A DNA stretch of 36,759 nucleotides from Desulfobacterium sp. (GTDB taxonomy: Bacteria > Desulfobacterota > Desulfobacteria > Desulfobacterales > SURF-7), in NCBI GenBank assembly GCA_013824585.1, contig PNOB01000003.1:1-36759 (forward strand), in the 5' to 3' direction. Shown one piece after another: positions 15,329-24,639 of the stretch (the stretch's first letter is position 1; each line of letters opens with the position of its first letter). The notes beneath the pieces are model-generated. The model was not told where the DNA came from, searched no databases, and worked only from the letters and a program-made list of their open reading frames with translations. Both the position numbers and the translations under genes were made by a program.

Positions 15329-17602
15329 TTACTTGCTCTCTTTGTAGTTACAGTCCGGATTTGCGCATTTTAAAAAAGTTCCCTGTTTTTTGCTGGTTTT
15401 TTCAACCAGGAATTTTGAATCACATTGCGGACATACCTGGGCAATCGGTTTGTCCCAGGTTGCAAAAGAGCAGTCCGGATAACGACTGCATCCATAGAAA
15501 ACCTTGCCACGTTTTGAGTTTCGTTCCACAAGGTCTCCTCCGCAATCCTTTTCCGGGCATTTTACTCCTGTGGTTTTCCCTCCTGAAGCACCACCATTAA
15601 CGGATTGGGTATTTTTACAATCCGGATATCCGGAGCAGGCCAGAAACTCTCCATAACGACCTTGTTTGAGAACCATGGGTTTTTGGCATTTTTCGCAGAA
15701 CTTGCCCTCTGCCAGCTCAAAAGACGGTTCAACAGGATGAACTTTTCCTTTTTCATCCCGGGAAAAATTTCTGGAATAGGAGCAATCCGGGTATCCGTTA
15801 CAAGCGAGAAAGGGGCCGTTTTTACCCACTTTGATATGAAGCTTTTTTTGGCACCGGGGACAATCCAGATCTGTGGGAAAACCGACCCCTTTGATGCTGA
15901 GCATGTTTTCCTTTGCAAATTCGAGCTTCTGGGAAAACTGATCATAAAACGTGCGAAGAACCTCCAGATAGGGCAGTTCGCCGATCTCGACCCGGTCCAG
16001 ATTGGTTTCGAATTTGGCTGTAAAATCAACATCCAGTATGTCCGGAAAGTTGTCCACCAGAAGGTCGTTTACAAGAAATCCAAGTTCACTGGGTCGGAAG
16101 TACCGATTTTCAAAATCCACATATCCTTTATCCCGGATTGTGGTCAGAATGGTTGCATAGGTGCTGGGCCGGCCAATACCGTTTTCTTCCAGTTCTTTTA
16201 CCAGTGAAGCCTCGGAGAATCGGGGCGGAGGCTGTGTAAAGTGCTGTTTGGGCTCCAGTTTGATCAGCTTGAGTGCCATTCCTTCGGTGAGTTCCGGAAG
16301 AACCTGTTTCTTCTGCTCTTTGTCAATACTCTCATCCGTTGAAATATAGAGAGCCATGAATCCGGGGAATTTAACCGTAGATCCGCTGACATTGAATGTA
16401 TAGTCTTTGGATTGTATGGACACGGATTTCTGGTCAATCAGTGCCTGGGACATCTGGGAAGCGACAAACCGTTTCCAGATCAGTGTATACAATTCATGCT
16501 GATCTTTTCCAAGATGGGGGGCCAGTTTTTCCGGGGTGTTATAAACCGATGTCGGACGGATGGCTTCGTGTGCATCCTGTGCTTTGTTTTTATTTTTAAA
16601 AAATCGGGGGCTCTCAATGCCGAATTCCGGTCCAAATTTTTCCCGGATAAGATCCTGGGCTTCCAAAGCAGCCTCGTTGGCAATCCTTACCGAATCCGTA
16701 CGCATATAAGTAATGAGACCCGTGGGTTCTCCCGGGCTGATTTCAATTCCTTCATAAAGCTGTTGAGCGACAACCATGGTTTTTTTTGCGGAGAATCTCA
16801 ACTTGCTGATGGCTTCCTGCTGAAGCTTGCTTGTGATAAAGGGGGGCAGGGGGTTTCTCTTGGTTGTTTTATTATTGATTTTATCAACTGCAAAGGCCGC
16901 GTTTCTTAATGCCTCAAGAATTTCATTGGCATGTTTTTCATCCGGTATTTCAATTTTTTCCCCATTTTTTTTGATCAACTTTGCATCAAAGGCAGGTGGG
17001 TATTTTCCTTCCAGATTGGCTGTAATGGACCAGTACTCGACAGGCGTAAATGCCTGAATGGCACGCTCCCGTTCACATATCATCCGGACGGTAACCGATT
17101 GAACCCGCCCGGCACTTAATCCGCCTTGCACCTTTCTCCACAGAAGTGGTGAAATCTGATATCCGACAAGCCTGTCGAGAATTCGGCGGGTTTGCTGTGC
17201 ATCATATTTATCCTTATTGAGTTCGTGTACGGAGCGGATCCCTTCATCAATACCGTTTTTTGTAAGTTCATGAAAAAGCACGCGATAAAAATTCCGGCCC
17301 TTTTTTTTCAGGATATCCGCTGTGTGATAGGCAATGGCCTCCCCCTCCCGATCCGGGTCAGGAGCCAGATAAACATCGGATGCATTGGCCGCCGCAGCCT
17401 TGAGGGATTTGATAACATTCTGTTTCCCTTTTATGTCGATATATTTTGGCGTAAAGTTGTTTTCAATATCAATTCCCATTTCATTGGGGGGTAAATCTTT
17501 TATATGGCCTGAAGTGGCAGTTACATTAAATTGATCCCCAATATATTTTTTTATGGTTTTCACCTTGGTTGGGGACTCGACGATAATTAAGGGTTTTGAC
17601 AC
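15329..17602 (-). CDS. topA: DNA topoisomerase I
   Basis: A 757-residue type IA topoisomerase, which relaxes negative supercoils by transient single-strand cleavage. The N-terminal Toprim domain (LIIVESPTKVKTIKKYIG; PDPDREGEAIAYH) and the active-site tyrosine in GLITYMRTDS (near 299) are intact. The C-terminus has four zinc-finger repeats with paired cysteines (CPRC...CNGYPDC, CEKC...CSGYPDC and two more). The start is GTG, with GAGGAA five bases upstream and only two bases after the dprA stop, so dprA and topA form an operon, as in many bacteria. Confidence 0.98.
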   Translation of the reverse strand: MSKPLIIVESPTKVKTIKKYIGDQFNVTATSGHIKDLPPNEMGIDIENNFTPKYIDIKGKQNVIKSLKAAAANASDVYLAPDPDREGEAIAYHTADILKKKGRNFYRVLFHELTKNGIDEGIRSVHELNKDKYDAQQTRRILDRLVGYQISPLLWRKVQGGLSAGRVQSVTVRMICERERAIQAFTPVEYWSITANLEGKYPPAFDAKLIKKNGEKIEIPDEKHANEILEALRNAAFAVDKINNKTTKRNPLPPFITSKLQQEAISKLRFSAKKTMVVAQQLYEGIEISPGEPTGLITYMRTDSVRIANEAALEAQDLIREKFGPEFGIESPRFFKNKNKAQDAHEAIRPTSVYNTPEKLAPHLGKDQHELYTLIWKRFVASQMSQALIDQKSVSIQSKDYTFNVSGSTVKFPGFMALYISTDESIDKEQKKQVLPELTEGMALKLIKLEPKQHFTQPPPRFSEASLVKELEENGIGRPSTYATILTTIRDKGYVDFENRYFRPSELGFLVNDLLVDNFPDILDVDFTAKFETNLDRVEIGELPYLEVLRTFYDQFSQKLEFAKENMLSIKGVGFPTDLDCPRCQKKLHIKVGKNGPFLACNGYPDCSYSRNFSRDEKGKVHPVEPSFELAEGKFCEKCQKPMVLKQGRYGEFLACSGYPDCKNTQSVNGGASGGKTTGVKCPEKDCGGDLVERNSKRGKVFYGCSRYPDCSFATWDKPIAQVCPQCDSKFLVEKTSKKQGTFLKCANPDCNYKESK

Positions 17603-17604
17603 GT

Positions 17605-18714
17605 TTATTCCTCACAGCTTGAAAAATGTTTGCCCGGTGATTGGGTTACCATGCCTTCAAGTTCAAGTTTCAGCAGAATACCTGCCAGTTTTCCTGGTTC
17701 AATACCAGTCGAACGGACAATATCATCAAAATGAACCGGATATGGCTCAAGGGCTTTAAACACAATTGACTCTTCCGAGTCAAGCATTGTGTGTTTTTTT
17801 TTGATCTGAACCACAGGGGAGGCCCCGGATAATTCATGATAATGAAGGAATGGCTGGATCTCTTCCAGTACGTCTGCTGCGGTTTCCACCAGTTTTGCAC
17901 CCTGTTTCAGGAGGTTATGTGTGCCAGCGCTTTTAAAAGAATGAATAGACCCTGGAACGGCAAAAACCTCACGTCCCTGCTCTGCAGCAAGTTTTGCTGT
18001 GATGAGTGATCCGCTTTTCATGGCAGCTTCAACAACGATCGTGCCAACCGACATACCGGAGATAATTCTGTTCCGTAAAGGGAAATGGTATGGTTCCGGA
18101 TTTGTACAGAGCGGGAATTCCGAGATCACGGCTCCGGTCTCCCTGATTTTCTGAAAAAGGGATCGATTTTCCGGCGGATAGATAATATCAATGCCGCTCC
18201 CTAACACGGCGATGGTGTGACCGTTTGCCTCAATCGCTCCATCGTGCGCTGCGGTGTCAATTCCTCTGGCCATTCCGCTGACAATGGATATGCCATGATG
18301 TACCAACTCCCGGCTCAATTGCTTTGCCGTTGTGATTCCATATCGGGTAGCATTCCGTGATCCGACAATCGCCAAGTGCACGGCTGATTTTTCAAGATTA
18401 CCCAATACGTAGAGAAACGGCGGGGGATCTGGAATATGCAGCAGCAAAGGAGGATAGCTTTCATCAGCCATTGTTACGATCCTGATACCCTTTTCACTAG
18501 CGGATTCGAATTCCCGTTTTTCATGATCCGTGATTTTTTTTTGATGAATCGCTTTTGCAACTGAATGAGAAATGCCCGAAATCCGAGCTAATTCCTCAAC
18601 AGAGGCATTGAAAATATTTTCTGGGGACTGAAACTGATCAATCAGTTTTTTAAAGAGATGATTGCCGACGCCTTTTACATTTTTGAGTGAAAACCACTGT
18701 AGAACATTATTCAT
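17605..18714 (-). CDS. dprA: DNA processing protein DprA (Smf)
   Basis: A 369-residue protein of usual length. The Rossmann-like DprA core contains VGSRNATRYG, SGMARGIDTAAHDGA, VLGSGIDIIYPPENR and FPLRNRIISG. An N-terminal helix-hairpin-helix region precedes it and a C-terminal winged-helix-like domain (about 300-365) follows. DprA binds incoming single-stranded DNA and loads RecA during transformation; it is also widespread in bacteria not known to be competent. It sits 14 bases after the CpoB-like gene and two before topA. No strong ribosome site precedes the ATG, so translation may depend on the upstream gene. Confidence 0.97.
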   Translation of the reverse strand: MNNVLQWFSLKNVKGVGNHLFKKLIDQFQSPENIFNASVEELARISGISHSVAKAIHQKKITDHEKREFESASEKGIRIVTMADESYPPLLLHIPDPPPFLYVLGNLEKSAVHLAIVGSRNATRYGITTAKQLSRELVHHGISIVSGMARGIDTAAHDGAIEANGHTIAVLGSGIDIIYPPENRSLFQKIRETGAVISEFPLCTNPEPYHFPLRNRIISGMSVGTIVVEAAMKSGSLITAKLAAEQGREVFAVPGSIHSFKSAGTHNLLKQGAKLVETAADVLEEIQPFLHYHELSGASPVVQIKKKHTMLDSEESIVFKALEPYPVHFDDIVRSTGIEPGKLAGILLKLELEGMVTQSPGKHFSSCEE

Positions 18715-18728
18715 AGGGAAGGAATGAT

Positions 18729-19541
18729 TTATCTTATCCGTTTTAGCATCTCTTCAGCTTTTGAGCCGGCCGGGCTGAAGGGAAAGTTTTCAACCACCTT
18801 TTTTAAAAATAGCCGTGCATTTCCTTTATCGCCCATGGACAAATACGAATATCCTGTTTTGAGAAATGCGTCCGGTATTTTGCTGCCTTCCGGATAGCGG
18901 GTGACAACATTTTTAAAGGACATGATGGCGGCGGAATAGTTCTTTCTTGCATAATAGCATTCCCCAGCCCAATAAAGTGAATTGTCCGCAAGATCGTGAT
19001 TCGGAAATTTGTCGGAAAGAGAGATGAATGCAGAGGCGGCTTTTTCATAATCCGCTTTTTTATATGAGGCGAGTGCACTGTTATATAATGCCTCAGGGGC
19101 TTCATTTGATGAGGAACTGGATGATTTGGTTGTTACTGGCAATTCCGGCGGAGGCTGAGGGTTTGGCTCCTGATTCTGCTCTAAAATCGGTTGCTCCTGT
19201 AATATTTCAGAAGAGTTCGAGCTCGTAATAGGTTCTTCCTGAAGAGGCGTCTCCTCAATTGAATCGCTTTTGATTACGCCTGATTTTTCAAGATCTTTCA
19301 TTTTTCTTTCATGATTATCGAGCATGAATTGAATGATGGAAACCCGATGATAGATTTCATCCAGTTTTTTATCCATTTCCTGGATCTGTTTTTCAAGCAG
19401 TGTAACCTGAAATTCTTCCTGAGGCGGCGGATTTACCGCAGCACACGATTGAAACAGAACTGGACAACCGGATAAAAGAAATAACAAAAGACAAGACCAT
19501 GACAACTTTCTGCCCAAAGGGGTCTGGAAAGATTTTTTCAT
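18729..19541 (-). CDS. CpoB/YbgF-like periplasmic TPR lipoprotein
   Basis: About 270 residues. The signal sequence ends in LLSGC (a second possible lipobox is FQSC), a coiled-coil trimerisation-like segment follows (LEKQIQEMDKKLDEIYHRV), then a proline/serine-rich linker, and C-terminal tetratricopeptide repeats (about 145-270; ALYNSALASYKKADYEKA, PDAFLKTGYSYLSMGDKGNA). This is the layout of CpoB/YbgF, which links Tol-Pal with cell-wall synthesis during division. No tol genes lie nearby, so the name is not assigned. The start is ATG 19541, with GAGGA five to six bases upstream; ATG 19553 is weaker. Confidence 0.85.
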   Translation of the reverse strand: MKKSFQTPLGRKLSWSCLLLFLLSGCPVLFQSCAAVNPPPQEEFQVTLLEKQIQEMDKKLDEIYHRVSIIQFMLDNHERKMKDLEKSGVIKSDSIEETPLQEEPITSSNSSEILQEQPILEQNQEPNPQPPPELPVTTKSSSSSSNEAPEALYNSALASYKKADYEKAASAFISLSDKFPNHDLADNSLYWAGECYYARKNYSAAIMSFKNVVTRYPEGSKIPDAFLKTGYSYLSMGDKGNARLFLKKVVENFPFSPAGSKAEEMLKRIR

Positions 19542-19648
19542 AGGCGTCCTCATGTAACCTGTTTATCGGAACTTACGAAAACAAGTGGAATGAATTACAT
19601 GTCTGTCAAATCCGCCCGTCCTGTTTTGTGTGAAAGGACTTATGCCAT

Positions 19649-20677
19649 TCACTCCTCCTGCCACGCAAGCAGTACCGGGCTGGCAACAAATATGGAAGAA
19701 TAGGTTCCAACTAAAATTCCGATGATCATGGCAAAGGCAAAATCATGAATGATTCCGCCTCCGAATATATATAGAGCGATAACAGCAAACAGTGTTGTCA
19801 GAGAAGTCAGAATGGTTCGGCTTAAGGTTTCATTAATGCTTTTGTTGATGGTGATGTCAAGGGTATCTTTTTGTTGTTTTTTCAGATTTTCGCGAATACG
19901 GTCAAAAACAATGATCGTATCATTCAATGAATATCCAGTAATAGTGAGCAGTGCTGCGATGATCGGCAATGTAAACTCTTTCCCAAGAATGGAGAAAGCT
20001 CCCACGGTGATGATTACATCATGCACAAGTGCGATAATTGCCCCCAGGGCATACTTTAATCCCAGAACCCAGAAAAGGATAATGGTTAAGGTCAGAGCAG
20101 CGGCAATGAGTATGGGAATACTTACATCAAAAATCGACAGGACAGAAACTGCACCAAACAGGGCAGCGGCAATGACGCCACTCAGGATCCATTTCAGTTC
20201 AAAACGTCCTGAGATATAAATCGCCGTGAATAAGAGTGAGAAAAATACTGCAAACAATGCCTTTTCCCTCAGGTCTTTTCCTACCTGGGGGCCGACCATC
20301 TCAACCCGGAGGATATGGGATACCTGTTTGGTTGATTTATTCAGGGCCTCCTCAATACGGGTGGCAAATCCTTCTGTTGTTTTGATGGGTGTGTTGGTCC
20401 GGATCAGATACGCATTTTCCTTTTCATCACCAAATCTCTGGACAGAGGTTTTCTCCAGGCCAACTGAATTGAGGCCGGATTGGATGTCGTTGACTTGAAC
20501 TGTATTATCAAATGAAATCTGAAGGAGCGTGCCTCCGGCAAAATCAACACCATACCTGGGTCCCTTATGGATAATCAGCGATCCGATACTGATCACAATC
20601 AGTAAAATGGACAGTGCATAGGCGATTTTTCGATTGCCGATGAAGTTTATATTGATATTGGCTTTGATGAACTGCAT
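19649..20677 (-). CDS. secF: Protein translocase subunit SecF
   Basis: A 342-residue inner-membrane protein with six predicted helices. It has the N-terminal [15 protein letters not shown] motif, a periplasmic P1 domain, and the conserved [16 protein letters not shown] of the RND-like membrane domain. With SecD it uses the proton gradient to pull preproteins out of SecYEG on the periplasmic side. AAGGAA lies eight bases before the ATG. It follows secD by 55 bases. Confidence 0.98.
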   Translation of the reverse strand: MQFIKANININFIGNRKIAYALSILLIVISIGSLIIHKGPRYGVDFAGGTLLQISFDNTVQVNDIQSGLNSVGLEKTSVQRFGDEKENAYLIRTNTPIKTTEGFATRIEEALNKSTKQVSHILRVEMVGPQVGKDLREKALFAVFFSLLFTAIYISGRFELKWILSGVIAAALFGAVSVLSIFDVSIPILIAAALTLTIILFWVLGLKYALGAIIALVHDVIITVGAFSILGKEFTLPIIAALLTITGYSLNDTIIVFDRIRENLKKQQKDTLDITINKSINETLSRTILTSLTTLFAVIALYIFGGGIIHDFAFAMIIGILVGTYSSIFVASPVLLAWQEE

Positions 20678-20732
20678 TGATTCATTCCTTTAAATGTAGT
20701 CTGATCAATATCGATCGATAATGAGTAATTAT

Positions 20733-22328
20733 TTATATGCTTATACTTTTTACGCGTCGCACTAACAGAAAGTAATCAAAAATCAGACGTGTGAGAACAA
20801 GTGCCGTAAAAAGGCTGATGATAATACCAAGACTCAGGGTAACAGCAAAACCTTTCACTGGGCCGGTTCCGAATTGGAACAGGACAAAGGCGACGATCAA
20901 GGTTGTGATGTTTGAATCCAGAATAGTCAGTGTCGCACGATCAAAACCTGCATTCAGGGATGCAAGAGGTGTTTTCCCGAGCCTCAGTTCTTCCCGAATC
21001 CGTTCGAAAATCAGAACATTCGAATCCACTGCCATACCAATGGTAAGGATGATACCGGCTATACCGGGAAGTGTCAGGGTGGCCTGAAATGCAGCCAGTC
21101 CTCCTAATAGCATTACCATATTGAAGATCAGGGCAATGACTGCAATGACTCCGGAGCCTTTATAATATATAATCAAGAACACGATCGCAATAAAACCTCC
21201 AATATACCCGGAGAGCAATCCTTTGTTAATGGAATCCTGTCCAAGGGAAGGGCCGACTGTTCTTTCTTCAACAATACTGACCGGGGCGGGAAGTGCACCG
21301 GCCCGCAGAATAATGGCCAGATCCCGGGCTTCTTCCATAGTAAAACTACCCTCGATAATGGCGCTTCCTCCTGAGATTTTTGACCGGATATTGGGTGCGG
21401 AATAAATGGTGTTATCCAGTACAATGGCAAGCCGTTTATTTACATTCTCACCGGTTACCCGTTCAAAGATCCGGCCTCCTTTTTTGCTGAAGGTCATGGC
21501 TACATAAGGTTCATTATATTGGGAGTCAATCTGAACCTTTGCATCAGTAAGATCCGCACCAGAAAGGGGGGACCTTTTTTTGATCAGCATGGGTGTTTTT
21601 GTCGTCTGGCCGGTTTCTCTGTTTTTACGAGTTTCATAGAGCAGCTCGCTTCCTGGCGGGATGCTGCCGTTGACTGCTGCGGATACATCACCTTCCTCAT
21701 CCACAAGCCGGAACTCCAGAAGGGCAGTTTTGCCGATCAGATTTTTCGCACGGTTCGTATCCTTGATTCCCGGAAGCTGAATCAGAATACGGTTTTCTCC
21801 CTGAAGTCGTATGTCCGGTTCGTTGACACCAAATTCGTCAATCCGGTTTCGAATGGTTTCAATGGCTTGTTCGACAGCCATTTTTTTCAGAGATTCCACT
21901 TCTTTTGAAGGAAGAGAAAGAAGGAAAGTGGTTTCACCGTTTCCGGATTCGGATTTGACCTCTAATTCTTTGTATTCTTTGTTTAAAAATTCATTAAACG
22001 GTTCGACCATCCCTTCCTTTACGGTTATTTCGATCTTATTTCTTCCTGCTGATCGGATTCCTGTATGTTTGATATGGGCAGTTCGAAGAAGCGTTTTGAT
22101 TTCTTGCGTCATTGTCTCAATCTGCCTTTCAACTGCTTTTTCTGTCTCAACTTCCAGGACAAGATGCATGCCGCCCTGCAAATCAAGGCCCAGGTTGATC
22201 TGTTTGTGCGGCCATATGGTGGGTTGCTCGGTCTTGTTAATGGCCATGTGGATTGTCGGAAAAAGATAAATCATCGTAACAACAATCACCACAGGCACAA
22301 CATAGAGTCTCCATGAAAGATTCTTCAA
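20733..22328 (-). CDS. secD: Protein translocase subunit SecD
   Basis: A 531-residue partner of SecF. LGLDLQGGMHLVLEVE follows the first membrane helix, a large periplasmic P1 domain comes next (NRIDEFGVNEPDIRLQG), and the C-terminal half has the remaining five helices with GMAVDSNVLIFERIREELR. The reading frame opens with TTG, preceded by AAGGAA at seven bases; no in-frame ATG lies near it. yajC ends 76 bases upstream, so yajC-secD-secF is one operon. Confidence 0.98.
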   Translation of the reverse strand: MKNLSWRLYVVPVVIVVTMIYLFPTIHMAINKTEQPTIWPHKQINLGLDLQGGMHLVLEVETEKAVERQIETMTQEIKTLLRTAHIKHTGIRSAGRNKIEITVKEGMVEPFNEFLNKEYKELEVKSESGNGETTFLLSLPSKEVESLKKMAVEQAIETIRNRIDEFGVNEPDIRLQGENRILIQLPGIKDTNRAKNLIGKTALLEFRLVDEEGDVSAAVNGSIPPGSELLYETRKNRETGQTTKTPMLIKKRSPLSGADLTDAKVQIDSQYNEPYVAMTFSKKGGRIFERVTGENVNKRLAIVLDNTIYSAPNIRSKISGGSAIIEGSFTMEEARDLAIILRAGALPAPVSIVEERTVGPSLGQDSINKGLLSGYIGGFIAIVFLIIYYKGSGVIAVIALIFNMVMLLGGLAAFQATLTLPGIAGIILTIGMAVDSNVLIFERIREELRLGKTPLASLNAGFDRATLTILDSNITTLIVAFVLFQFGTGPVKGFAVTLSLGIIISLFTALVLTRLIFDYFLLVRRVKSISI

Positions 22329-22404
22329 AGCTCATTTCCTTTCTTCAATCCGTATTTCCGTTCCTGTTTCAGAATGGTTAGCCCATGATCCGGGAAATGG
22401 AAAA

Positions 22405-22743
22405 TTATTCCTTTTCTACAGAAGCAGATCCTGGACTTATTGTTCCGATATTACCTCTTGAAACCTTGATTCTTACCTTATCTGCAACTTCAAGGGTGAT
22501 GGTGGTATCATCAACCGCTGTGATCCGGCCATGAATCCCTCCGCTGGTGATCACACGGTCGCCTTTTTTAACAGAGTTGATCATATTCTGATGGTCTTTG
22601 GCTTTTTTCTGCTGGGGTCTGATCAACAGAAAATAAAAAATGGCGAACATTAAAATCAACGGTACAAAAGCAGTCAATCCACCTCCGCTTCCAGCGCCTC
22701 CGGTCGCGCCTCCGGTTCCCATTGCATATGCTACATTAAACAA
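22405..22743 (-). CDS. yajC: Preprotein translocase subunit YajC
   Basis: A small (112 residues) single-pass inner-membrane protein of the SecDF-YajC complex. It has a glycine-rich N-terminus, one helix (VPLILMFAIFYFLLIRPQQKK) and a cytoplasmic domain with VKKGDRVITSGGIHGRI. The start is TTG, with GGAGG seven bases before it; an in-frame ATG exists at residue 8 without such a site. It is first in the yajC-secD-secF operon. Confidence 0.96.
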   Translation of the reverse strand: MFNVAYAMGTGGATGGAGSGGGLTAFVPLILMFAIFYFLLIRPQQKKAKDHQNMINSVKKGDRVITSGGIHGRITAVDDTTITLEVADKVRIKVSRGNIGTISPGSASVEKE

Positions 22744-22827
22744 GATGATTCCTCCTTATATTTTAATAAAACCGTTTCCTTTTTGGTTATGAAAAACATG
22801 TCTCTTCCTCTGTGTTGAACACGGGTC

Positions 22828-22861
22828 GACACCACTGATACAGCAATCAGATCCCGGTGTC
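22828..22861. repeat. Interrupted hairpin between rng and yajC
   Basis: GACACC pairs with GGTGTC, and inside it CTGAT pairs with ATCAG, giving a stem with a small bulge. No T run follows on the minus strand. It may be a processing site or a weak terminator between rng and yajC. Confidence 0.35.
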
Positions 22862-22917
22862 AATACAGGGTGGATATATTCTTCATGGAAAATAAAATTA
22901 TATATAAGAGAGGTAAG

Positions 22918-24378
22918 TTATGAATCACAAACGATTTTGCTGTCACCCGGAATCATTTCAGGGTCACCTTCAATTGCGATTCGAATGTCTAGCCGCATTT
23001 CCAGATTCTGTATTTCGCTTCTTTTTCTGTTCAGGAGGTAGGATGATACATTCATGGGAACCGTAACCGTAACATTGGTATCATTTGCTTTCATGGTGGC
23101 CAATCGGAGTTTTCGCAACACGGAAACGCCCAGTGTTTCCACAGATGGCGTGAGGCCTTTGCCTTTGCAGTGGGGGCATTTTACATAGCTTCCGGATTCA
23201 ATGGAAGGGTTGATCCTTTGTCTTGACATTTCCATAAGGCCGAATTTTGAGATGATGCCGACCTTTGTTCTGGCTTTATCTTCTTTTAAAAATGTTTTGA
23301 TGGCATTTTGTATCAGAATTCTGTGTTTCTGATCCCGCATGTCAATGAAATCGATCACAATCAGCCCCCCTAAGTCTCGAAGCCTGAGTTGCCTTGCGAT
23401 TTCTTCTGCAGCTTCCATATTGGTCTGAAAAGCGGTCTCTTCAATGGATTCTTTTCGGGTCGCTTTTCCGGAATTCACATCAATGGCCACAAGTGCTTCG
23501 GTTGGATTCAGTATAATGGAGCCCCCGGATTTCAATTGTACCCGGTTCTCGAAAATAGAGGAGATCTGGTCCTCCAGTTGATATTTTGAAAAAATGGGTT
23601 TGTCACTTTTGAAATGTTTGATAATTTGGACCTGTTTCGGAGAGATGATACCCATAAAGGTTTTAATATCCCGGTATACGGACTGATCATCAATCAGAAT
23701 TTCGTCTGTCTCCGGGGTGAAATAATCACGGATGGATCGTACTGCAAGATTCCTGTCTTTATAGAGAAGGCTCGGGGCTTTTTGTTCAACTCCCTTTTTT
23801 TTGATATTTTTCCAGAGGCGCAGGAGATATCGGATATCTTTTGAGAGAAGTGTTTTGGTGCAGCTTTCTCCTGCAGTACGGACAATCAGGCCAAACTCTT
23901 CGGGCAGCATTTCCCCGATGGTTTCTTTCAGACGTTTGCGTTCGTTTTCATCTTCGATTTTTCTTGAAATACCAATGGTTGTGCTGCCAGGCATCAACAC
24001 GGTATGTCTTCCGGGCAAAGAGATAAAGGTACTGAGCATGGCCCCTTTATTCAGCATCGGATCTTTGGTAATCTGTACGAGGATCTCCTGGCCTTTTCTT
24101 ACGATCTTTTGCAATGTACGGTCGCCGGAGGTGCTGTCGATAAAATAGTCGCTGTGAATCTCGCTTTGTTGCAGAAAGCCGTGTCGTTCTTCCCCGTAAT
24201 CAACAAAAACAGCCTGAAGGCTCGGCTCGATTCTGGTAATAATACCTTTATAAATGTTGCTTCTCGTTATGGCTTTGGATGTGGTTTCAATGTGAAATTC
24301 TTCCAGTTTATTGTCTTTTACAATAGCGATTCTACATTCTTCCATATCAACAGCATTGATAAGAATTTTATTCCCCAT
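22918..24378 (-). CDS. rng: Ribonuclease G (RNase E/G family)
   Basis: The 486-residue length fits RNase G, without the long C-terminal scaffold of RNase E. An S1-type domain (YKGIITRIEPSLQAVFVDYG), the catalytic metal-binding segments VAIDVNSGKATR and LIVIDFIDMRD, and the zinc link CPHCKGKG are all visible. It cuts single-stranded AU-rich RNA and helps mature 16S rRNA 5' ends. A short GGAAAT precedes the ATG. It is transcribed away from leuS from its own promoter and may read into yajC-secDF. Confidence 0.96.
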   Translation of the reverse strand: MGNKILINAVDMEECRIAIVKDNKLEEFHIETTSKAITRSNIYKGIITRIEPSLQAVFVDYGEERHGFLQQSEIHSDYFIDSTSGDRTLQKIVRKGQEILVQITKDPMLNKGAMLSTFISLPGRHTVLMPGSTTIGISRKIEDENERKRLKETIGEMLPEEFGLIVRTAGESCTKTLLSKDIRYLLRLWKNIKKKGVEQKAPSLLYKDRNLAVRSIRDYFTPETDEILIDDQSVYRDIKTFMGIISPKQVQIIKHFKSDKPIFSKYQLEDQISSIFENRVQLKSGGSIILNPTEALVAIDVNSGKATRKESIEETAFQTNMEAAEEIARQLRLRDLGGLIVIDFIDMRDQKHRILIQNAIKTFLKEDKARTKVGIISKFGLMEMSRQRINPSIESGSYVKCPHCKGKGLTPSVETLGVSVLRKLRLATMKANDTNVTVTVPMNVSSYLLNRKRSEIQNLEMRLDIRIAIEGDPEMIPGDSKIVCDS

Positions 24379-24471
24379 ATTATTTCCTGTGCTTATCCTT
24401 TGTTTCTAATCGTTCTCCGTGAAGGAATTACAGTGCGATTTTGATTTTCATTGATGATGAATATTTAAGTT

Positions 24472-24500
24472 TAAATAAAGAATTGAAGTAGATAAGTCAA
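24472..24500 (-). promoter_or_regulatory. Promoter of rng
   Basis: On the minus strand TTGACT and TATTTA are exactly 17 bases apart, about 94 bases before the rng ATG. It lies back to back with the leuS promoter, the two -35 boxes being 24 bases apart. Confidence 0.6.
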
Positions 24501-24524
24501 ACAGTTTTTATCCTGAATTACACC

Positions 24525-24553
24525 TTGCCAAGCGGGATGATTATTTGTATTGT
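24525..24553 (+). promoter_or_regulatory. Promoter of leuS-lptE
   Basis: TTGCCA and TATTGT are separated by exactly 17 bases, 86 bases upstream of the leuS ATG. No leader-peptide attenuator or T-box-like structure was apparent in the short leader. Confidence 0.6.
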
Positions 24554-24639
24554 CTGGATTCATCAAAATAGTGATATTGCGTGACGTTTAAATTATCGGA
24601 AAAGAACCTGAATGAAGAGATAGGTAAGGAAGATCGAAA

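Noticed and set aside
15562-17494. Several 60-200 codon plus-strand ORFs opposite topA
   Set aside because: They mirror the topA coding frame, lack recognisable domains or ribosome sites, and are shadows.
24612-24623. Tiny ATG-AAG-AGA-TAG frame in the leuS leader
   Set aside because: Three codons without leucine codons or attenuator hairpins; no support for a leader peptide.
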